A DNA stretch of 64,000 nucleotides, taken from Gyromitra esculenta (Eukaryota > Ascomycota > Pezizomycetes > Pezizales > Discinaceae). Below, one piece after another: positions 55,493 through 64,000 of this stretch. Both the position numbers and the translations under genes were made by a program. Under the pieces are notes generated by a model. The model was given only the letters and a program-made list of their open reading frames with translations, did no database searches and was not told the origin of the DNA. Numbering within the stretch: position 1 is the stretch's first letter; each line of letters begins with the position of its first letter. The stretch is taken from the NCBI GenBank assembly GCA_038503075.1, contig JBCAML010000009.1:1-64000 (forward strand). The letters run 5' to 3'.

Positions 55493-57055
55493 TGTTGGCT
55501 GTCGGAAGGTAAGACGGGTTAGGTAGTGGAGTTTAGCGCACTGAAGACCATATGTTTGGGAAGTTAAGCAGCACTAATCGACCCGTGTTATGGAACGGAG
55601 ATGAAGTAGGCTATATTGCGTGTTGAAACAGGATTGTGTGATATTAACCTGAGTTGCCACGAGGCTCATCAGATCCTATTAGACTACTGTATATACTGAG
55701 AGATACCGCCCAGCTTTGCAGCCATTTGAAAGCGCATTACGTGGCACATGCACATCTTCTTTGGCGTATTCAGTACCACATCGGGCTTACCTTAGGACAT
55801 AGGTTGGTCGTATTTCGATAGTAGATCTACACTTTATACTGCTATTACTGTTTACTGCCTTCAATATCAGTATCCGGTGAGAAATACCAACCGACAGACA
55901 GTGCAATTCACGGCCAATTCAAGGACTTCACTAGAATATCAACTATACGATCGTGACTGTAGATCTAGAGGTGTCACCAGACCCGCCGCCTTCTCAACCC
56001 TAACAGTAGCAAGAAACAGTTATACATGCTGCCAGCCCATTTGGGGTGGTATCCAATATTTTATATTTTAAATACAATCTGTTACCGCAAGGGAGGGTTG
56101 TTTCATAAAATACGGACTACGGGAACTCGAAATGGAGATAAAGCCGAAATTTTGAGTGGAGGTTGTGAACTGGAGGTTTATCTTGATATGCCACGATCCA
56201 ACTAGCAAAGCCAGTTTTTGTGCAAACCTAATAGAAATGCAACACGCAATTAGGTTCTTATATATTTTTCGTGTTTATCTGACATTCTCACTAAGATAAT
56301 TGATAACAGACGTGTAGCTGTGGGACGTGCGGGGCGATTGCCAGGTTAAGTGAAAATCTCTGTTCAAAAATATTTCTGGAGCACTAAAGTGGGGAAATTG
56401 AATGAGCATCCAGGCCCTCGTAGAGATTATAGATCATCTTATAGGTATTTCGATTTTTATTTTTTATAGCGAATCATAACTCTTGGTGCCTAACCCTGGG
56501 ACGCATTATTTTAAATGTGAGTCTGATCCAGATCAAAAACCCGAAAGCTGCCCTGAATCGAGGAATCACTGCTGAAATCACTCACCCAGTACTCTTTTAT
56601 TATGTTGATCAATGCACATGCTTGTAACAGAAGGTTCTGGTGTAAATAAGCAAAACTTGCTATCGATTTTCACTCACCACCAACTAACATTTGTTGGGAT
56701 GAATCAACCCCCTTCACAATCATATTCTTCTTTTCTATTGAAATCAAGAAAGAATGCAGAAATTTGAGAGCGGATTCGGGACGGATACTACAGGGAACAG
56801 GGAAGAAGAATCCTACTGTGCTAACAATCCTAAGCTAGTGAATACACGATCTTGTATTTCGGTTGTGATTGAGTGACTTGGCCATGGCGGCAGAGCGGCT
56901 ATACAGCTTGTAGCTTCACATCTATTTTAATGTCTCATAAATGAATTGCAATCAAAGTTGTTTATTATTATCAGAATTTCCTATATATACAAGAATCCTT
57001 GTACTGCATATAGGCCTTCATGATAACTGTTTGACCATTTATTGCCAGAGACTTG
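55493..57055. other. intergenic, no gene seen
   Basis: Upstream region of the kinase-TPR gene. No frame with coding character and no recognised repeat. Confidence 0.4.
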
Positions 57056-57057
57056 TA

Positions 57058-57211
57058 CAGCCTCTGGTAGAATTATTGTAGAATAACGAGGGTCAGCGAA
57101 CGCTCAAGGATCCAATACCACTGCCAAAATATTTCCGATGAAACCCTGAAGACCAATAAAATTTTTAGATCCTGAGTCGCCACAATTCTGCAATAATTCT
57201 ACCAGAGGTTG
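57058..57211. mobile_element. MITE with 25-bp inverted ends
   Basis: Left CAGCCTCTGGTAGAATTATT, right the inverted copy ending CCAGAGGTTG; TA on both sides (57056-57057, 57212-57213). 154 bp, non-coding. Confidence 0.65.
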
Positions 57212-57799
57212 TAGAGAACGTACATATTCATACCAGCTCATCAACAATGCAAAGCGATGTATGATCCAGATACCATAACACCGAATTGGGCTTAACCCAG
57301 ATGCTGGAATAAAAATCATCCAGGCCTTACCAGATAGATAAGTCACAGCCGCCCCAGGCCACTCGGCGGGGCTGGGCTTTCAATGAACAAGAGTCCCGCA
57401 AAGTTCAAGGCGACAGTTGAGTCCTCAACCGCTAGCGAATACCAACTCCTTCCTGTACTCCATGCTTGAGCCTAGTTTCTGTGTAACTGATGACGCAACT
57501 TGAATAACAAACTATCACTGATATGATATCGATGAATTGCATATGCAGAAAAAACGTACTTCACTCGATGGTCGCAAAAGAGAAAGCTCTAAATAGACAT
57601 AGCTACGTAATAGAAGCATCACGGGGTAGTAATACTAGCAAGCCTGCACGGGATAAATCGGATGTAGAAGGTGAGTTCATACGCAGCATAGTGGCGTGGG
57701 TTTGCGGATAGGACCCGGGATTTCATGGTGGATGAAAACCTTCCTTCGCTAGCAACTTGGAAGAAAAGCGAATAATTACAGGGTAGATTAATCCATATA

Positions 57800-57971
57800 C
57801 AGTTCAATCTCCCTATAAGGGTTCACTCAGGACCAAATTTTTTTACCCTTATAGAGCAGATACCCTTATAAACTAGCCGACTGATACCCATAAATAGAAA
57901 TTGGAGCCGCCAAGCATCCCTTATAGAGCGATTACCCTTATAAAACGAACCCTTATAGGGCGATTGAGCTG
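57800..57971. mobile_element. 172-bp pogo/Fot1-like MITE
   Basis: Inverted ends CAGTTCAATCTCCCTATAAG and the complement of CAGCTCAATCGCCCTATAAG, flanked by TA (57798-57799, 57972-57973). CCCTTATA is repeated several times inside. Confidence 0.75.
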
Positions 57972-57973
57972 TA

Positions 57974-59353
57974 CCTACTTATTAGTAATTATCCATGAGG
58001 CTATCATTCTTGGATAATGAGATGTTATATAAAGGTCCCCGTTGTGATATGTTTATTAGCAAGCCCTTTGTTGTAGGTTTTATTCTACTCAGAACGTTTT
58101 TATCCACTAAGTTGAGTATGGCAAGCGGGGTGAGTTAAAGGTTCAATTGATCTAGCTTCGGCTGTGTTAAATATCAAGTTATGGGGATAGCACCCCTTCC
58201 AGATTGATGAATAGTCTCTATATATAATCACGTACAAATGAAAGATTATAATTTGCGGGGTGAAACCAGGACCCATAACAAATTCACAGGATTTTTTGAA
58301 AGTACTGGAGTAGTAAATACCTATACGTAAATAATATGTACTCAACACTCGCGAGTTAAATACCTTTGTTGATATTTTTAAATCTCTATAATAGGTTGGG
58401 TGAGTCACGTACGTATACGTCATATACCGCGCCATCTTGCGAATAATGAACACAGCTAGGCAAGTCGATACTGGATCGGCCTCTATGAAGCCCCTCAAGC
58501 TCTAAGAAAAAAAATTGGGATAGTTTATCTACTAGAAACTAAGAACCAGAGAGTATTAAACTGTAGAGTAGGTAACTATGAAAATTTTATGTACGTAGTT
58601 TGACCTTATCTGGCCTGACTGTAGTTTGAGACATAATTCATGCGTAATATTAACTTTTTCCCACTAGTTGTCCACTGAACCAAGAATTTGGATATATGTA
58701 CATGTACGGCTGGCCTCGCGATCGAAGGTTCTGTACGGGGTGTCCAACCAACAAATTCCAAGGGACAGGATACCATACTATCTGGCCTACGGTGAACGCG
58801 ACTAGCCCGAGGTGACCCAGGTCAAATTAATATCTAAACGCGAATATCAGGGTTAGGGTTTTCCTCTGGAAATTCAGCAAAGTGGTGACCAATGCCCCTA
58901 AAGTCGCAAAATGCTATAGATCCTTTGTCTGTTGCAAGATATAGATAGGTAGAAGACTTAGTAAAGGCCTTGGAGTCAACAACCCCCCCAATCGGCCGTG
59001 TTCAATATAGGCGGATGATATGGTACCTAGAGAAACATTACTCTTCTATTACCTACCAGTACAGAGGGTATGTTGACTGGGCTTGGTAAGGATGCATGTG
59101 AGGAGTGCCAAGCCCCTTCAGGCCAAGCTTTACCAGATTTATACTTGTTATATACCACTTAAACATTTAGTATCAGTCCTACAGACCTCTTGTGCGCTCC
59201 ACCGTCACAAAGAAATTATATTCCTTTCAGTCAAATATTTAATGTGCCAAGTTTAATAGCAACCCGTACCTGCAAACCTCAATTTCCGGATCCAATCTCA
59301 CAGACGGAGTCTTTACCGTACCACGATTATTAACGGCCAGAATATTTTTCCAC
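57974..59353. other. intergenic, no gene seen
   Basis: Upstream of the HeLo-pseudokinase gene. No supported feature. Confidence 0.4.
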
Positions 59354-60921
59354 ATGGCTGACCTAGTGAAAACATTATTTGAATCTACCATCGTCGCCTA
59401 CAACACTGTATCATTGAGATATCGCACGGAGTATGATGTCTTCTGTTCCCAGATATTGATTGACTTCGAGCGGGGTCGGTTTTGGACATGGGGTGAAGCC
59501 TTAGGCTTCACCCGTAATGTCGTGGTAGACGGAGTCGACGGCGATAAATGGGATTTGGACCTTGAACTGTGTCAGGAGCATCTGCTTAGCATAAGAAATG
59601 TGCTTCAGAGTGTATGTACCCTAATGACAGAAAAGCTTCAATCTTTATGCAGCTAACACTACTGGTGAAGTCTATCGAGGGCGATGAAAAGATCATGGTC
59701 AGTGACAAAACTTTAGCAATAGTGCCACCTGAGGTCAGAAATTTACATCGTTCACTCCAATTTTGTAACGATCAACTTCAACACCTCCTATCACCTTCTT
59801 GTCAAAGCAGAATGGAAGAGCTGTGGCCGCATCGGAACATCTTACCAGAGAGCTTGGGAGCACCGTTGATCATTGAGGCCGTTCCGGTTGCTTGGCCTAC
59901 ACTAGTCAAACCACGTCCTACAGCCGCAATGAAATATATGGGTCAGTTAAGCAAACAGCGCAAGAGCAGAAATGGCACAGATCTATTCGTCGAGAACACA
60001 CATACTGTCGATATCAGTTCCGATTTCGGTGAGCACAGCCTAGGATGGTACAAGCCCGGCGACATCACGCCGAAGTTTCTTGTTTTGATTGAGTGGAAAT
60101 CATACGATAACAAGTGGACAAGTCGAGCCGGAGAAGAACTGTACCATAGGGTGGGTGAGATTGCCGAGTTGCTTCACCAGCCTGACAGGCACGGGCGGAA
60201 ATCTCTCCAGGTCCTCAACTGCACAGGGTGGATGCATGACATATCGGAGTGTCGTTTCGGATTCGTTTACGAGCTACCAGAGGTGCCTGTATCTCTCTAC
60301 ACCCTGATTGCGAGGTCGAGGTCCAAGATCCCCGCTCTAGGCATGAAATTCCGATTGGCTTCAATGGTAGCGAGTTGCCTTCTTGATGTTCACGTTATTG
60401 GGTGGATCCACAAGAACATCTCCGCTTATAACCTTATATTCTCCCCAAGCTCGGGCGCGATGGTTTCGAGTACTTTAGTATACTTGATCGGATTTAACCA
60501 TAGCCGCCTTGACGACGAGAAAGCGTTTACCGAGGGTCCTAATTATACTAGTAAGAATGTTGAGTACCAACACCCCGAATATAGGGCGTCAGATAAGCGA
60601 GGACAGGGTCGATTTCACCAAAAATACGATTGGTATAGTCTTGGACTTGTTTTGTTAGAGATTGGTATTTGGATGCCATTCAGCAAGATTGCAGAGAGGA
60701 AAGCGAGTCTTTCGCCGCATGAGCTACAGCAATACCTTATTGATGATATCGTTCCGAAGCTGGATGGATATATGGGTGTAGTATATAGAAAAGCTGTTCT
60801 TACTTGTTTGAAAGCAGATTTTGGAGCTCGTTGTACGGAAGAGAACGACGAGGCACGGAAGGAGACATTGGCGATTTTTAAATCGCAGGTTGTGCAGCCT
60901 CTGTGCAGTTGCTTTGCATAA
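59354..60921 (+). CDS. HeLo-like domain plus pseudokinase (MLKL-like architecture)
   Basis: Two exons, 59354-59611 and 59653-60921, with a 41-nt GT-AG intron; 508 residues. Residues 1 to about 150 resemble the fungal HeLo (prion-inhibition/propagation) helical domain: YDVFCSQILIDFERGRFWTW followed by GEALGF, then amphipathic helices. Residues about 200-505 have the shape of a kinase, but the catalytic loop reads IHKNISAYN (339-345) where HRDLKxxN is expected, and the DFG site reads IGFNHSR; QHPEY and YDWYSLGLVLLEIG match the APE and D-x-W-S-x-G regions. Both catalytic Asp residues are missing, so it is a pseudokinase. HeLo domains can permeabilise membranes in fungal cell death; a four-helix killer domain regulated by a pseudokinase is the MLKL plan. 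Function here is inferred. Confidence 0.8.
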
Positions 60922-62541
60922 GATGAATTGGGGCTTCGTGGTGACATTTCTTTTGTGGTTTGTAGATGCCCTATTCCATTGTTTGTTCGGGACTCCTCAC
61001 TACTTCGCTCCTCTCCCGTAATTATACAGCGGTAGTTGTTTAATGAGGCGACAGCAACAATACCGTCCCCCTGCAGCGGGACCACTTCGCCATGCAGGCA
61101 ATGGAGTTTAAATGTAAAAATAAGCAGTGGGTAGAGCTACATAAGTGATATTTTTATCTTAAAGCATAGTTCTAAACTCTTCTGTGAACATGGAGAAATA
61201 GCTCATATTGCTGGAGTGTGGTATTGCCGTTGTCGCCTCATTAAACGACTACCACTGTACATGTAACTTGACCTGGTGTTTGTGGTTGAAGGTATATGTA
61301 TTCATATCTAACGAAAAGCTTTTCCAGATGTCTTCTAAGGTTAGCACGCGCAGGTGACCTATCTTCTACGATGCATGATCACGCGAGCTTTTGTCTAGCA
61401 CCTTGAACAAGGACTTTTCAGACCTCTGAATAGGCTTAACACGTATTAAATTCTCTCAGGCATATGCACACATTTAGAACGCCGAGAGGCATAGCGAACG
61501 ACCAGTAATTAGTAGATTCTTAGTCTGCGATTTCTGAGTGCCTCAAGCTAGGCCTAATGTGGCACTGGATGGTGTATTCAGAAGCTCAGCCTTCGCATGA
61601 GCCTGTTTTTTGTGACACTCCCGAGAGGACTTCTGAGTAGTCGAAGGAAAATGATTTGGTCACATTTCTTACCATACCAGACTTGGTTTGGGGCCCTTCA
61701 GGTTGTATTTCGAGAGTGCATACGGTACGCGTGTGTGCAACGGTGGCGTATAGTAATTTTCGATAAAGCAAGTACTTCGGCTATGTGATGCTGTGGTGGG
61801 CGGCACGACCCTCGCGATTGATGCTGCGGCTATTCTTGTTGCTGTTCTATTACTGTATTGTGTCGGCTATCACCGTCAGCCGCGGCTGCAGCGTTCAAAA
61901 TTCAAATGTTCGAAAATACTGCACGTGCGTAGATAGTCGCGCATATGGGCCGCTCGCTCACTCGCTCTTTTAGTAGTGTATCTCTCGGAGATCCTATGCT
62001 ATCGTGCTGGTTGGACACACACGCAGTATGGCCAAATTTACAATACTGTGCGTATCAGGACTGTTACATACCGAACGCTCAGCTCTATCAGGGATGATCG
62101 ATCGGCAAAATAAGGCCACCCATTAATTGATTCAGGCGCTAAAGCGTATCAAACATCCTCACTAAATGCAGGTGTTGGATTGAAGCTGAACTATTTCAAA
62201 AATGACGTGGAGCTTTCCACATATCGCCAGAAACTTGTTTTTCAAGTTGGAGTGTCTGTTGCTTTAGGTGGTGATCTAGGTACTCCTAGATATAATATAT
62301 ACATATCCCATGATCTGGTGAAGTTGGCCACCCCTGGTGGCACCAATATCTACTCGCTCCTCATTGGCCATTTACAACTAAGCGTCGAGCCACCACCACT
62401 TTTTGGCGTCAGCACTTCCCACATACGCTCGCTCACTACAAACCATACGCTGGAACCATATCGCATTACTCGCTCGCCTAGAGAAGTCAACAAACCGAAT
62501 TGCTATAACACGCTTATATTTTCAACTCTGACCTAGTCAAG
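60922..62541. other. intergenic, no gene seen
   Basis: No supported gene. The last 350 bp are the likely promoter and leader of the membrane-protein gene. Confidence 0.4.
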
Positions 62542-63922
62542 ATGCCCGCTGGTGGATTTAACTGTTTGCACCAAAGGTATATTTGTATTTTGGGGGTTCG
62601 TACTTGGTCAGTACTAATAGTAGTTTTTCGTATAACGTACAGGCTGTCTAAATATTCTATAAACGAGGGGTCGGGGTTAATGGTTATTTTCATCATTGCA
62701 TTGTACACCATTCCAGTTGTCAGCGCCCAGAGCTCAGGAGACGAGTTCTCCAACAACCTCTTCGCTGACTTAGGTATGTCGCGTTCATCCCTATTCCAAC
62801 GTGTAGTTATTTGCTAATTTATAGTTGTGTAGCCCCCTTGCTATCCCTCTTTGGTGACCAGGTAGTTAAACAGTACTTGAGTCAGAGCACGGAATGGTTA
62901 GAGCATGTCATTTTCGCATGTGGCCCCCTTGGGATCATAACAGCAGTTGTTTCTGCGATTCGGGTTGCCGGTGATAGCAATCTGATGGCAATTATTGGAA
63001 GAGCAAGAGAATCTCAGGCAGAATCTGAGATGGAACTTATGAGGTATTTATTAATTCTTACAATTTCCGCTAACTCGCAATTTCTTCCTCCCCTTTTGCT
63101 ACCAAAATTTAATTTCTGACTGAGATACACTGCAGCTCGACCTCTTCGGCAGTTTGTGAGCTTTGGAATGGATTAGGAATAGTTCGTGTAAATGGATCAC
63201 CAGACATTATCGAGTTGATTTATGACCCAAACTACATCAGCCCCACATGTCTAACAACTGGACAAGACAATTTTGGAATCTACACTCTGGACGATATGAA
63301 AAAAATTTCAAACAAGGGTAAAGGAAGACTCCTAAGTTTCTTGTTGGCATTGTTCATGAAGACTCCCACATCTGCCGAAATTCCACTCTATGCATCTAGC
63401 AACCCCAATCACGCTGCGCCGAACATATCCCTCAACATCACCGGCCGCCGTACCTCACGACGGGAGTTAATATGTATTGCTTGGGTAGCAGTTATCCTAC
63501 AAATAGGTATCATACTATTTGAAGGATTCATAACATATTCTCTCCGATGGAGGAAAGGGACTCAGAATGTTGCAGGATATGGCTTCCCGCTTACCGCAGC
63601 CGGCACGCTATTGATCTCAGCAGGGTTGTTTACATGTGCATACGTGATAGAGGCAAGCACGGAGGAGACTGAGTACGATATATCTTCTGATGAGAGGCAA
63701 TTGCAAGTAATGTGGTTACAAAGAGCACAGAATGTTAGTGACCAGGAGTTTGGGTCATATGCTATATATGCGGCGAAATATCAACAGCGGATCATGACTT
63801 CAAGACTATCCAAGAGTAATAGGATTGAGCTTGCGAGATTGACGGGTGTAGGTGTGATCTGTGCTATTACTGGTATGTTACTTCAAGTAACGTTAGCTAC
63901 CATTGTGGGATTCCGGTCCTAA
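62542..63922 (+). CDS. multi-span membrane protein, possibly continuing past the window
   Basis: Exons 62542-62576, 62643-62773, 62833-63043, 63136-63922. The first intron holds a perfect TACTAAT and keeps frame even if retained. The product has a hydrophobic N-terminal segment (LMVIFIIALYTIPVVSA), a conserved block APLLSLFGDQVVKQYLSQST, helices at HVIFACGPLGIITAVVSAI, IAWVAVILQIGIILFEGFI, LTAAGTLLISAGLFTCAYV and VGVICAITGMLLQVTLATIV, and the cytosolic block IIGRARESQAESEMELM. This is a large family in Pezizomycetes, often with ankyrin repeats downstream; its function is not known to me. The stop at 63920-63922 may be intronic: a splice to CCAG|GTTTCAAGG near 63990 would continue the protein beyond the window. 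Confidence 0.75.
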
Positions 63923-64000
63923 AAAATATCCCATCTCCCCAAATACTCCTTTCCTGTTAAAAAACAATCACTATACTGACCAGGTTTCAAGGTTTTGTAG

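Noticed and set aside
55540..55620. Possible small RNA gene upstream of the kinase-TPR gene
   Set aside because: Some GTTAAGCAGCAC-like words recall 5S rRNA, but the order and the rest do not fit. No tRNA cloverleaf was found in the window either.
57619..57807. Small frames beside the MITE at 57800
   Set aside because: Too short, no splice context or conservation evidence.
60615..61085. 156-codon minus-strand frame across the end of the pseudokinase gene
   Set aside because: Antisense shadow of a well-supported coding exon.

Overview
The window looks like nuclear DNA of a filamentous ascomycete, probably Pezizomycetes (truffle/morel group). The genes are split by short introns of about 41-76 nt with GT-AG ends, often with TACTAAT-type branch sites. 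Rtt107/Brc1, a fungal alpha/beta hydrolase family and a multi-span membrane family typical of these fungi are present, and about half of the window is Ty3/gypsy DNA. The class assignment is inference; the rest of this summary rests on the sequence.

Layout. 1-5.1 kb: one four-exon coiled-coil gene. 5.1-12.6 kb: gene-free DNA with LTR remnants, a set of TA-flanked MITEs (three nested inside one another), an 18-bp minisatellite, a SINE-like retroposon and a row of solo LTRs. 13.5-18.3 kb: two divergently transcribed genes, an alpha/beta hydrolase (minus) and an Rtt107/Brc1 BRCT protein (plus). Each is complete except for one apparent small frameshift. 19.3-51.4 kb: a dense retroelement island. 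51.4-64 kb: a kinase-Sel1-TPR gene (minus), a HeLo-like/pseudokinase gene (plus) and the start of a multi-span membrane protein gene, separated by long spacers that hold two more MITEs.

The island holds chromoviruses (E0-E7 here) and a Penelope-like element (PLE). The chromoviruses share LTR ends TTTCA...TGAGA (not TG...CA), 5-bp target duplications, a self-primer/PBS pair as in Tf1, a gag CCHC knuckle, a pol with protease, RT, RNase H, integrase and chromodomain, and a textbook -1 frameshift signal (TTTAAAC, TAG, hairpin) at the gag/pol boundary. E5 (37053-42937) appears complete. E3 has nearly identical LTRs but a broken interior and no target duplication. E1, E2 and E4 are truncated. E6 is flanked by cagcc and carries solo LTR E7. 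The PLE encodes one long RT without a GIY-YIG endonuclease. E5 sits inside it, and removing E5 with one copy of its target duplication restores the reading frame. The PLE is preceded by part of a ~240-bp unit that recurs as a four-copy tandem array at 50461-51424. Each unit carries a hammerhead-ribozyme-like motif, and short C-rich telomere-like repeats lie just after the RT. This matches endonuclease-deficient, telomere-associated PLEs (Athena/Coprina type).

Most likely novel or worth testing: the covarying frameshift hairpin and the covarying U5 hairpin of the LTRs, the PLE with its ribozyme array and telomeric seed, and the MLKL-like HeLo-pseudokinase gene beside a kinase-TPR gene.
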